Shown here: one piece after another, positions 1 to 7,995 of the stretch
How the letters are laid out: every line of letters starts with the position of its first letter
Position numbering within the stretch: the first letter of the stretch is position 1
Source: Pseudactinotalea suaedae
Lineage (GTDB): Bacteria; Actinomycetota; Actinomycetes; Actinomycetales; Beutenbergiaceae
Length of the DNA stretch: 64,000 nucleotides
Direction of reading: 5' to 3'
NCBI RefSeq assembly: GCF_009733815.1
Contig: NZ_WNXY01000006.1
Span: 62,001-126,000, forward strand
Translations under genes and position numbers: made by a program
The notes under the pieces: generated by a model
The model's input: only the letters and a program-made list of their open reading frames with translations
The model's database searches: none
What the model was told of the DNA's origin: nothing

Positions 1-3000
1 GCGTTGAAGCGCAGCAGCCCGTCGGCGTAGGTGGCGCCCTCGTAGCCGACCACGCCTTCGGCCGTCACACGCAGGGTGCCGCCCTCGAAGTCGGCGATGA
101 CGTCACCCACCCAGCCGGCGGCGTCCGAGAGCTCGTCGGTCAGATCGGTCACGACGTACTCACCTTGGACCACCTCGACGGCGACGCTCGCGCTGAGGGT
201 CTGGTCGTCGGCGACGGTGACGGTCACCGAGGCGGTTCCCGGACCGACCGCCCGGATGCGACCGAGCGCGTCCACCGTGACGACGGCAGCGTCCGACGAC
301 TCCCACGTGAGCGTGGCGCTGGCGTCGCTCGGCGTGAGGACGGCGGTCAGCTGACGGCTGCCCCCGGCCGCGAGGACGACATCGGTCTCGGCGATCGTGA
401 TCGACTCCGGGGCCGTGCGGACCAGCGAGAACATCACGTCGTCGACGTCGAGGTGGCTGAAGCCCGAGACGTAGAACCCGACCTTGCCGGACGTGCCGGG
501 GTTGGGGTTCGGACCCGAGATCACCGGCGTCCCGTCGACCGCGACCGTGACACCGGCGGCGGCCGAGGTCATCGCGACCTCGTACCGTGAGCTCGGCGCG
601 AGCGCCTGCTCAGGAGTCAGCACGACCTCCTTCAGCACGGCCCAGCCGGAGTCGTAGACGCGCCAGCGCGGCTCGGCCTCGCTGTGCCGGTACTCGACGA
701 AGCCACCCGGGTTGGCGCCGGTGCGGTCATAGACCAGGAGCACACCGCCCTCGGGCATGACCTCCGGCGTGACGAGCTGGAACCGGAGCGTGTACTCGCC
801 GAACGGGCGTGGGTGCTGGCTGTTGGCGCCGTTGACGATCCGGTACACGTGGTTGCCGTCCGCCTCGGCCACGATGCTCCGGTTCGGGTCGACAGGCCAG
901 TCGTTGCCGCCGGACTCGAAGTCGGTGTAGTGGAGGATCCCGTCACCGGCCACCACGACGACCCGGGCCTCGTCGGTGATCGAGGCGTCCGTCGAGGTGA
1001 CGGTCAGGATCGCCTCCCCGGGGGCGAGCGCGGTCACGGTACCGGCCGCGTCGACCTCGACGGTTGCAGGATCGCTGCTGGAGTAGCTGACGCTGGCCTC
1101 GCTCGCGTTCCACGGCACCACCTGTGCGGCGAACGACTGAGACGAGCCGAGCGGCAGCGTCAGCTGATCGGCCGGCAGGTAGACACCCGCGAGATCGATG
1201 TGCGTGGGAGAGCCCGGGTGACCCACCGTGCCGCTGGTTCCGATCTCGCCGAACGGGGTGGGCTCGAAACCGGCGATCTGGTCGAAGGCCGGCGCGCCCT
1301 CGGTGAACGTGAAGTCCTGGCTGCTCCAGTCGACGAACCCCGGGTCGGTGTCCGTGACCCAGTTGTCGCCGTAGTTCATCAGGTCGTGGACGTCGCGCGC
1401 ACCCTCGGCGTTGACGTCCCCGGACCGGGTGAGCTCCGGGTTCCAGGTGACGTTGTTCTCGAAGACGTTGGTGTCCGGGTAGTAGTGGTTCTCGTCGAAG
1501 AAGGTCAACAGCTCGGGGTAGCGCTCCGCGTACGGCGTGCCCACGAAGCCGTTGTTCTCCTCGAAGAGCTCGAGCCACCCCGGCATGTAGTCGGTGTCGA
1601 CCTTGTTGCCCTCGCCGTCACCCATCCACATCTCGTAGTTGTTGAAGGGGATGAAGGTGTCGACGAAGACGTTGTTGCGGGCGACGATGTAGGAGCCGGA
1701 ACCGCTCTTGATGGCGTCGTTGCCCATCCGGTAGAAGTAGTTCCCCTCGATGGTCAGGCCCATCGTGAGGTTGTCCGGGTAGATGCCCTCCACACCGAGT
1801 CGCCCGATGCCGGTGTCGTGGAAGTAGTTGCCACGGATCACCGTCCCGCGCTGCTGCGGCGTCGCGCCGGCGTTCATGTAGATCGCCCCGAGGTCCTGGA
1901 ACCTCTTGCAGATGTCGTAGATCTCGTTGCGCTCGATCAAGTGGTCGTTGCCGTGCACGATGATGCCCGGGTGCGGGGCGTCATGGATCTCGCTGTCCTG
2001 CACGCTGTTGCCCACGCCGTCGAGCATCACGCCGGGGTTGTAGGCCTGGTGGTAGTAGGCGAAGTCGTGGATGTGGGAGTTGACCACCCGGTTGTTGCCG
2101 GGCGTCAGCAGCGCCTTGTCACCACCCTGGAGGACGACGGCGACGCCTCCGACGTGCTGCAGGTGCGAGTCCACCACCGCATGGTCGGTGCCGCCCCGGT
2201 TCACCGGGATGCCGTCGTAGGTGTAGCGGCCGGGGGAGTTGATGTAGACGCCGCCATCGGTGAAGTTGCGGATGTCGCTACTCGAGATCGTGACGGCCTC
2301 GCCTCCGAGGATCACGGCCGCCAGCGCCCGGCCGTACTCCAGCACGAGCTCGTCGAAGACGACGTGGGAGGTGCCGTCGGTGCGCAGCATCGGCTCCGAG
2401 AGCATCGTGGCCGTGACCGCACCGGTGCCGTGCTCGAAGCCGGCGTTGGGCTGGAAGTAGAGGACGCCGGCGTCGCGGTCCACGTAGTACTCACCCGGGA
2501 CGTCGAGCTCCTCCAGCAGGTTCTCGAAGTGGTGGAAGTCCTCGAACCAGGTCTTCATCAGCCCGGACATCTCGCCGTAGCGCATCGTGAGCTGCTTGTT
2601 CTCGAGGTCGATCGAGGCGACCTTGTTGTAGGACCACTCCCACGAGTAACCGAAGATGCCGTCCATCCAGATGTCCTCGGCCTCCGTCCAGTGCTGCGGG
2701 CGGTCGTAGGTGAAGCTGAAGGTGCCGCCGCGCTCGTGAAGGTCGTCGTCCTCGCGGGTGGGCCCGACGTCGATGATCTCGTTCATCTGCACGGTGTCGT
2801 CGTTCGGCCAGCGGGCCAGCGTCATGCCCTCGCCGTCGACGAACAGCTCCATCGGAGGGATCTCGCTGAGGTCGTTGGCGTACCAGTAGCCGTGCCTGCT
2901 CAGGTCGCCGAAGTCGGTGATCCCTGCGGCGTGCAGGTCGAGCTGCAGCACGGTGTCGCGCGCGTCGACGTCGACGATCCGGTCGAGCACCGCGGCGTCG

Positions 3001-3398
3001 GTGACCGGGGTGAAGTCGTCGCGGTCGAGCTCCAGCCCACCGGTGAGGCGCGCGGTCTCGCCGGGGTAGGAGGCGTACGTGATGGGGGCGTCGGCCGTGC
3101 CCGAGTCCTCGGCGCCCAGCTCGAAGCTCTGCGTGCGGTAGTAGGAGCCCTCGCGCAGGTACACGGTGACCGGTCCGTCCGGCAGGGTGCCGTCGGCCCG
3201 ATGGGTGCGGATGGCGTCCCGGGCACCCTCGAGGGTCAGGAACGGCTCCTCGATGGTGCCGAGGGAGGAGTCGTCGCCGTTCGGCGCGATGTAGAGCGTG
3301 AGTGGTGAGGCGTTGGCCTCGGGTGGCAGGAAGAGCCCGGCCAGCCCGAGGGCGATCGTGGTGAGCAGCGTGAGAAGCCGCCTGAGCATCGCTGACAT
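1..3398 (-). CDS. Secreted right-handed beta-helix polysaccharide-active protein (GH141-like) with Ig-like domains, partial
   Basis: Runs off the left edge; at least 1132 codons are visible. The start is ATG at 3398, with AAAGG 6-10 nt upstream. Residues 1-30 form a signal peptide ending in EANA. The mature start, LYIAPNGDDSSLGTIEEPF, is typical of pectate-lyase-like beta-helix enzymes. A GEYYVDRDAGVLYF segment near residue 300 precedes about 300 residues of N/G-rich coils (such as NNRVVNSHIHDF and NDHLIERNEIYD). Two BIG2-type Ig-like domains lie near residues 749-815 and 1010-1075, separated by a jelly-roll-like domain. By family knowledge it probably cleaves a plant or microbial polysaccharide outside the cell (GH141-like fucosidase/xylanase); the substrate is unknown. 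The C-terminus, and any cell-wall anchor, lies outside the window. Confidence 0.85.
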   Translation of the reverse strand, partial: MSAMLRRLLTLLTTIALGLAGLFLPPEANASPLTLYIAPNGDDSSLGTIEEPFLTLEGARDAIRTHRADGTLPDGPVTVYLREGSYYRTQSFELGAEDSGTADAPITYASYPGETARLTGGLELDRDDFTPVTDAAVLDRIVDVDARDTVLQLDLHAAGITDFGDLSRHGYWYANDLSEIPPMELFVDGEGMTLARWPNDDTVQMNEIIDVGPTREDDDLHERGGTFSFTYDRPQHWTEAEDIWMDGIFGYSWEWSYNKVASIDLENKQLTMRYGEMSGLMKTWFEDFHHFENLLEELDVPGEYYVDRDAGVLYFQPNAGFEHGTGAVTATMLSEPMLRTDGTSHVVFDELVLEYGRALAAVILGGEAVTISSSDIRNFTDGGVYINSPGRYTYDGIPVNRGGTDHAVVDSHLQHVGGVAVVLQGGDKALLTPGNNRVVNSHIHDFAYYHQAYNPGVMLDGVGNSVQDSEIHDAPHPGIIVHGNDHLIERNEIYDICKRFQDLGAIYMNAGATPQQRGTVIRGNYFHDTGIGRLGVEGIYPDNLTMGLTIEGNYFYRMGNDAIKSGSGSYIVARNNVFVDTFIPFNNYEMWMGDGEGNKVDTDYMPGWLELFEENNGFVGTPYAERYPELLTFFDENHYYPDTNVFENNVTWNPELTRSGDVNAEGARDVHDLMNYGDNWVTDTDPGFVDWSSQDFTFTEGAPAFDQIAGFEPTPFGEIGTSGTVGHPGSPTHIDLAGVYLPADQLTLPLGSSQSFAAQVVPWNASEASVSYSSSDPATVEVDAAGTVTALAPGEAILTVTSTDASITDEARVVVVAGDGILHYTDFESGGNDWPVDPNRSIVAEADGNHVYRIVNGANSQHPRPFGEYTLRFQLVTPEVMPEGGVLLVYDRTGANPGGFVEYRHSEAEPRWRVYDSGWAVLKEVVLTPEQALAPSSRYEVAMTSAAAGVTVAVDGTPVISGPNPNPGTSGKVGFYVSGFSHLDVDDVMFSLVRTAPESITIAETDVVLAAGGSRQLTAVLTPSDASATLTWESSDAAVVTVDALGRIRAVGPGTASVTVTVADDQTLSASVAVEVVQGEYVVTDLTDELSDAAGWVGDVIADFEGGTLRVTAEGVVGYEGATYADGLLRFN

Positions 3399-3472
3399 AC
3401 CGACCTTTCCGGCCACCGGCGGGTGGCGATCGTCGTTGACCCGGCCCGACTGGGCCGACAGCGATCGAGACG

Positions 3473-3489
3473 TTATCACTAATCGATAA
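3473..3489. promoter_or_regulatory. Candidate operator upstream of the beta-helix gene
   Basis: An AT-rich island in a GC-rich gap contains TTATC-N7-GATAA, an inverted repeat 75-91 nt upstream of the beta-helix start. Its composition and position fit a promoter/operator for a sugar-responsive regulator. This is inference; no regulator gene is adjacent. Confidence 0.35.
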
Positions 3490-3586
3490 TCGAGGGGAAG
3501 GGCTACCTCCTCGGTCGATCACGCCCCTTACGCCGAGTTCGTCGCATGCAGCGAACTCGACGGCGGGAGGTTGGCACACTGAGCCC

Positions 3587-4066
3587 GTGACGCCTTTCGA
3601 GCTGCTCTGTGCGGCGATCATGGTCGTGGGCCTGTTCGGCGTCGTGGTGCAGGTGCTGCCCGGCACGCTGCTGGTGCTCGGCGGCATCCTGCTGTGGGCC
3701 ACGGAGGTGCAGACGGCGTCCGGCTGGGTGGTGCTCGCTATCGGCGTGGTGGCAACGGTTGCCGCGTGGATCGGCAAGTACCTGCTGGCCGGGCGCGGGC
3801 TGAAGAAGGCCGCCGTGCCGAACCGGACCCTCGTGGTCGGGGGCGTGCTCGGTGTGGTCGGGTTCTTCGTCATCCCGGTGATCGGGCTGCCGCTGCTGTT
3901 CGTGCTCGGGGTCTACCTCGCCGAGCAGGCACGCCTCCGGGACCGCAGCAAGGCCTGGATCTCGACCAAGGCCGCGATCAGGGCCACCGGCATCACGATC
4001 CTGGTCGAGCTCGCGGGCGCGATGGTGGCGGTCGGCGCCTGGGTGATCGCGATCCTCGTGAGCTGA
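3587..4066 (+). CDS. DUF456 family membrane protein
   Basis: A 159-residue integral membrane protein with the DUF456 signature PGTLLVLGGILLWA near the N-terminus and about four hydrophobic segments. The function of the family is unknown. The GTG start has a CACACT hexamer 7 nt upstream, suggesting a short or absent 5' leader; a GGGAGG at 3565-3570 is too far away to act as a normal ribosome binding site. It converges on the response-regulator gene 14 nt away. Confidence 0.8.
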   Translation: MTPFELLCAAIMVVGLFGVVVQVLPGTLLVLGGILLWATEVQTASGWVVLAIGVVATVAAWIGKYLLAGRGLKKAAVPNRTLVVGGVLGVVGFFVIPVIGLPLLFVLGVYLAEQARLRDRSKAWISTKAAIRATGITILVELAGAMVAVGAWVIAILVS

Positions 4067-4080
4067 GGGGAATCCGTGCG

Positions 4081-4698
4081 TCAGCTACCGTGCGGCGGGC
4101 GCAGCAGTCCCGCCGCGTACCCAGCCGCCACGGCAGAGGCGCGGTCGACGGCGCCCAGCTTGGTGCAGACGTGCTGGAGGTGCGTCTTGACCGTGGCCTC
4201 GCCGAGGCGCAGCCGGTTCGCGATCTGCCGGTTCGTCAGCCCCGCGGCGACCATCTCGAGCACCTGCAGCTCGCGTGTGCTCGGGTGCCGGGGACCGGCG
4301 CCGGGATCGGGGACCGAGCGCCCGAGCAGGCGATGCCCGCGCCGCGCCGCTCGCACCGCCTCGACCAGCTCGATCCTGCCCGTGTCCTTGACGAGGTAGC
4401 CGTCGGCTCCGGCATCGAGCGCGGTGCGCACGTCGCTGACCGTCGCGTACGTGCTGAGCACCAGGATCACCAGATCCGCGTGCTCGGCGCGTGCGGCACG
4501 GATCAGTGCCCCGGGAGCGGCGTCCGGCAACCGGAGGTCGGCCAGCAGCACGTCGCACGCCGTGGCCGCGAGCACCGCGATCCCTTCCGTGGCCGAGGCG
4601 CCCTCCCCAACCACTGCGATGTCGGGGCTGCTCGCGAGCTGACCTCGGACGCCGTCCCGCACCACCGGGTGGTCGTCGACCACGACCACGCGGATCAC
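4081..4698 (-). CDS. NarL/LuxR-type two-component response regulator
   Basis: 205 residues. The receiver domain (about 1-117) has the acidic pair D8-D9, phospho-acceptor D54 in LLADLRLP, S82 and K104. A LuxR-type helix-turn-helix at about 139-200 (STRELQVLEMVAAGLTNRQI, then ATVKTHLQHV) binds DNA. Its start overlaps the stop of the sensor kinase gene by 4 nt, so the two are translationally coupled and almost certainly form one signalling pair. The target genes are unknown, but the frameshifted DUF418 gene at the head of the unit suggests a membrane or envelope process. Confidence 0.92.
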   Translation of the reverse strand: MIRVVVVDDHPVVRDGVRGQLASSPDIAVVGEGASATEGIAVLAATACDVLLADLRLPDAAPGALIRAARAEHADLVILVLSTYATVSDVRTALDAGADGYLVKDTGRIELVEAVRAARRGHRLLGRSVPDPGAGPRHPSTRELQVLEMVAAGLTNRQIANRLRLGEATVKTHLQHVCTKLGAVDRASAVAAGYAAGLLRPPHGS

Positions 4699-5900
4699 GG
4701 GACCGCCTCCGCCTCGAGCGGGGCGATCAACGTGAGCGTGGTCCCCGAGCCGGGCGCGGACGCCACCTCGACCCTCCCGCCGACCTCGGCCATGCGCTCG
4801 GCGATGATCGCCAGACCGTTGCCGGTCCGGTGCGCCTCGGGATCGAAGCCGCGGCCGTCGTCGACGACGTCCACGCTCACCGTCTCACCCAGGAACGACA
4901 GCGTGACCATGACCGATCCAGGACCGGCGTGTCGCAGCGCGTTGCGCAGCGCCTCACCGGTCGTTCGTACGAGTGCGTCCGCGATCATGTCCGGAACCGG
5001 TTCCCTCTCGCCGTCGACGGCGAAGTCGACCTTGGTCGTGCTCGTCGCCGCCGCGCCTCGGACGAGCCGCTCGATCGCGTCGGCCAGGCCGTCACCCACG
5101 ATGCTCGCGCGCATGTCCGTGACCGAGGAGCGGGCCTGCCGCAGCGCCGCCCTGGCGACCTCGAGGCTGCGCCGGGCGCGCGCCGCCACGTCGGGCTCGC
5201 GCATCTCCACCACGAGGGCCTCGAGCTGGGCGACGATGCCGGCGAGGTCCGCCGCGAGCGTGTCGTGGATCTCGGCAGCGATCCGCGCGCGCTCGCGGGC
5301 GATGCCTTGCTGGTGGGCGTTCTCGAGCAGCTCGGTCTGCAGCTGGGCGTTGTCGGCCATCGCCCGTTCCAGCTCGGCCGTGCTCCGCCGGAGGTCGGCG
5401 AGCGCGGCGCGGCGTCCCGCTGACTCGGTCTCGACCTTGCGGATCGACCAGCCCGCCACGACCGTCAGCACACCACCCGCGAGCACGAGCACGAGGTTGT
5501 CCAGGCTGGGTGTGACCAGCCCGGGGAGCAGCAGCATCGCCGCGACCGTCAGCGCGACGCCCAGGTAGGCCCACGGGCCGGGGAGCGCGACGAAGGCGAG
5601 CGCGAAGCACACCAGGTACAGCAGCATGAAGCCGAACGACAGGTGGAACAGCCACGCGGAGCCGGCGAGGAACCCCACGAAGTACACGAGCATCGGCGCC
5701 GTCCGGTGCTCCAGCCAGTCCGGGTGCAGCACCGCCCACCAGGTGTGCCAGACCAGCACACCGGCGCAGATCGCGACGACCAGCGGCGCCTGCGCGTTGC
5801 CTCCGGAGCCGAGCGTCAGCGTCGCGGCCAGCACCGCCAGGAGGTAGGGCAGCGCGAGCCACAGCCGGGTGACCGGCTGCGAGGCCTCGTGACGCGCCAT
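4695..5900 (-). CDS. Membrane-bound sensor histidine kinase (HisKA_3 type)
   Basis: 401 residues. About five to six membrane segments (20-150) are followed by a coiled stretch and the dimerisation/phosphoacceptor helix RARIAAEIHDTLAADLAGI, with H212 as the phosphorylated residue. The HATPase_c domain follows, with EALRNALRHA (N box), DDGRGF (G1) and GNGLAI (G2). There is no obvious extracellular sensor domain, so it probably senses within the membrane. The start ATG at 5900 shares one base with the stop of the DUF418 gene (TGATG), and its own stop overlaps the response regulator. Longer in-frame upstream codons exist but lack kinase-like sequence. Confidence 0.9.
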   Translation of the reverse strand: MARHEASQPVTRLWLALPYLLAVLAATLTLGSGGNAQAPLVVAICAGVLVWHTWWAVLHPDWLEHRTAPMLVYFVGFLAGSAWLFHLSFGFMLLYLVCFALAFVALPGPWAYLGVALTVAAMLLLPGLVTPSLDNLVLVLAGGVLTVVAGWSIRKVETESAGRRAALADLRRSTAELERAMADNAQLQTELLENAHQQGIARERARIAAEIHDTLAADLAGIVAQLEALVVEMREPDVAARARRSLEVARAALRQARSSVTDMRASIVGDGLADAIERLVRGAAATSTTKVDFAVDGEREPVPDMIADALVRTTGEALRNALRHAGPGSVMVTLSFLGETVSVDVVDDGRGFDPEAHRTGNGLAIIAERMAEVGGRVEVASAPGSGTTLTLIAPLEAEAVP

Positions 5901-7104
5901 CAGCCGATCGTCGCAGCAGGCGGCCTCGCGAGCCAGCGCAGCAGGCGTTCCGCAGGGCCGCGCACGCCGCGCCGTTCCAGCACGGATGCGACCAGCACGG
6001 TGGTGAGCCAGGTCAGCAGCGCCAGTCCGGCCGCCGTGGCCGTGCCCAGCGACGCACCGAGCCCGAGCGACCACGCCGGCAGCAGCGCGGCGAAGACGAC
6101 CGTCTGGGCGAGGTAGCAGCTGAGCGAGCGCGCCCCGGTGGCCTGCAGTGCGCGGGACGGGCCCGAGGAGGTGAACCGCGCGGAGGTGCAGAGCCACCCC
6201 GCCAGGGCGGCGTAACCCAGACCGCACGGGACCCCGGTGGCGATGTGCAGGGTCGAGAGCCACAGCTCCGACCCGGGCGGCAGCACCACGAGGTGGGCGG
6301 TCGCGAGCGCCATCGGCAGCCCGCCCAGCCAGCCGATCGAGATCCCGACGAGCGCCACGAGGCCGAGACCCCGCCGTCGGGACATGACGTCGGCGAGCAG
6401 GTCTCGACGACCCGCCACCACCCCGAGCAGCAGGGCGGCGACGACCGCGAGCAGCCCGAACGGGGCCATCAACCACTCCGCTCCGCGCCACAGCGCAGCA
6501 CCGAACGGTTCCTCGATCGCCACCGACCAGAACACCTCCCGGTCGAGCCGTACCCGCGGGTCGGAGTAGATCCAGCCCTGCACGAGCGCCGCCGGTGGCA
6601 GCGCCACCGCGGCGGCCAGCACCAGCCGGCGGTCGGACCAGCGCATGGACGCGCCCGCGAGCAGCACACCCAGCAGCCCGTACCAGCCGAGGATGTCACC
6701 GGAGAAGGCGAGCAGCGCGTGCGCCGCCCCGAGCACGATCAGCCCGAGGCCGCGCCGACGCAGCAGCGACCGCACCTGCCGGTCCGACCAGCCGCGGGCG
6801 GACCTGGTGGCGGCGATGCGGGCCAGACCGTAGCCGTAGAGCGCGGCGACATCGGGTAGGCGCGCGCGTCGACGGTCGTCGTCAGCACCGCGGTGACCGC
6901 CTGGTCCAGCGCGCCCTCCTCGACGATGTGATGGCGCAACCCGTAGGGGCGGTCGTAGAGGTAGATCATCACGTTGGCGAGTGCGATCGCGGCCAGCATG
7001 GCGCCGCGCGCCAGGTCGGGTGCGGGGGAGCGCACCGCCTGGCTGGGTTGGAGAGCGTCCTTCCGGGTACTGGGGGAGATCATGCTCAGCACGCTAGGAG
7101 CCAT
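5900..7104 (-). pseudogene. DUF418 family membrane protein, interrupted by a -1 frameshift
   Basis: The N-terminal frame from ATG 7104 reads PDLARGAMLAAIALANVMIY and then VDARAYPM. At 6848-6850 the frame breaks: the sequence is ATGTCGCC, and one extra base would give ATG-TNC-GCC and continue directly into AALYGYGLARIAA and RSLLRRRGLGLIVLGAAHAL in the next frame. The two halves together make about 401 residues, the normal DUF418 length, with 8-10 membrane helices ending at 5900. Members are inner-membrane proteins of unclear function, related to membrane acyltransferases. An alternative start is ATG 7083. The downstream half alone (ATG 6775) could make a truncated protein. The cause is either a real inactivating deletion or a base missing from the assembly. 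Confidence 0.85.
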
Positions 7105-7224
7105 CTCGTTCTCGCGGCATCCACGGATCAGGGGAGGTTTCGACCCCCGACTCCGCGGCGGGGCTTGGGCGAGCGCACGGACCGTGATGAGATTCACCAC
7201 GAAGTTCGACGACGAGGAGGACTC

Positions 7225-7995
7225 ATGCAGGACAAGGTCGCGCTGGTCACCGGCGCAGGTTCGGGAATCGGGGAGGCGTCCGCGCGGATGCTCGCCGCAC
7301 GGGGCGCACGGGTCACGTTGGTGGGCCGCACGGCCGACGAGCTCGAGGAGGTCGCCCAGGGGGTCCGCGAGGCCGGCGGCGAGGCGCTCGTGGCGGTGGC
7401 CGACGTCAGCGACGAGGAGGCGGTCGCCGAAGCGGTGCGGGCCACGCTGGCGGAGTTCGGCCGGCTCGACACGATCGTCGCCAACGCCGGCGTCAACGGC
7501 ACCTGGGCCGGTATCGACGACCTGAGCGTCGAGGACTTCCGATCCACCCTCGACATCAACCTCACCGGCACGTTCATCACGATCAAGGCCGGTGTGCCGC
7601 ACATGAACCGCGGCGGTTCGGTGGTGGTCATCGCCTCGGTCAACGGCAGCCGGATCTTCTCCAACACCGGCGCGACCGCGTACTCGGCCTCCAAGGCCGG
7701 TCAGATCGCGATCACGAAGATGCTGGCCGTCGAGCTCGGGCCCCGGGGGATCCGGGTCAACGTGATCTGCCCCGGTGCGATCGACACCGAGATCAGCGAC
7801 AACACCAACGCGCAGAACGAGGACGTCAAGATCCCCGTCGAGTTCCCGCAGGGCAACATCCCGCTCACGGGGTCCGAGCCCGGGTCCTCCGAGCAGGTCG
7901 CCGAGCTCGTCACGTTCCTCAGCTCCGACGCCGCGAGCCACATCAGCGGCACCGAGGTGTGGATCGACGGCGCGCAGTCGTTGCTGCAGGGGTGA
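7225..7995 (+). CDS. Short-chain dehydrogenase/reductase (SDR)
   Basis: 256 residues with a classical SDR fold. It has the nucleotide-binding TGAGSGIG at 9-16, NAGVNG after the fourth strand, catalytic Ser near 139, and YSASK giving Y153/K157. The C-terminal ISGTEVWIDGA motif is also present. Arg-rich NRT-type residues after the second strand suggest NADP(H). It probably oxidises or reduces a small alcohol/ketone; the substrate is unknown. The start is fixed by GAGGAGG at 7213-7220, immediately before ATG 7225. It stands alone, divergent from the DUF418 gene, and its stop abuts the convergent lipase gene. Confidence 0.9.
   Translation: MQDKVALVTGAGSGIGEASARMLAARGARVTLVGRTADELEEVAQGVREAGGEALVAVADVSDEEAVAEAVRATLAEFGRLDTIVANAGVNGTWAGIDDLSVEDFRSTLDINLTGTFITIKAGVPHMNRGGSVVVIASVNGSRIFSNTGATAYSASKAGQIAITKMLAVELGPRGIRVNVICPGAIDTEISDNTNAQNEDVKIPVEFPQGNIPLTGSEPGSSEQVAELVTFLSSDAASHISGTEVWIDGAQSLLQG

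Noticed and set aside
684-3308. A long plus-strand open frame of more than 870 codons
   Set aside because: It is antisense to the beta-helix gene, has no domain or signal, and its Val/Asp/Arg-rich composition is typical of the shadow frame of GC-rich genes.
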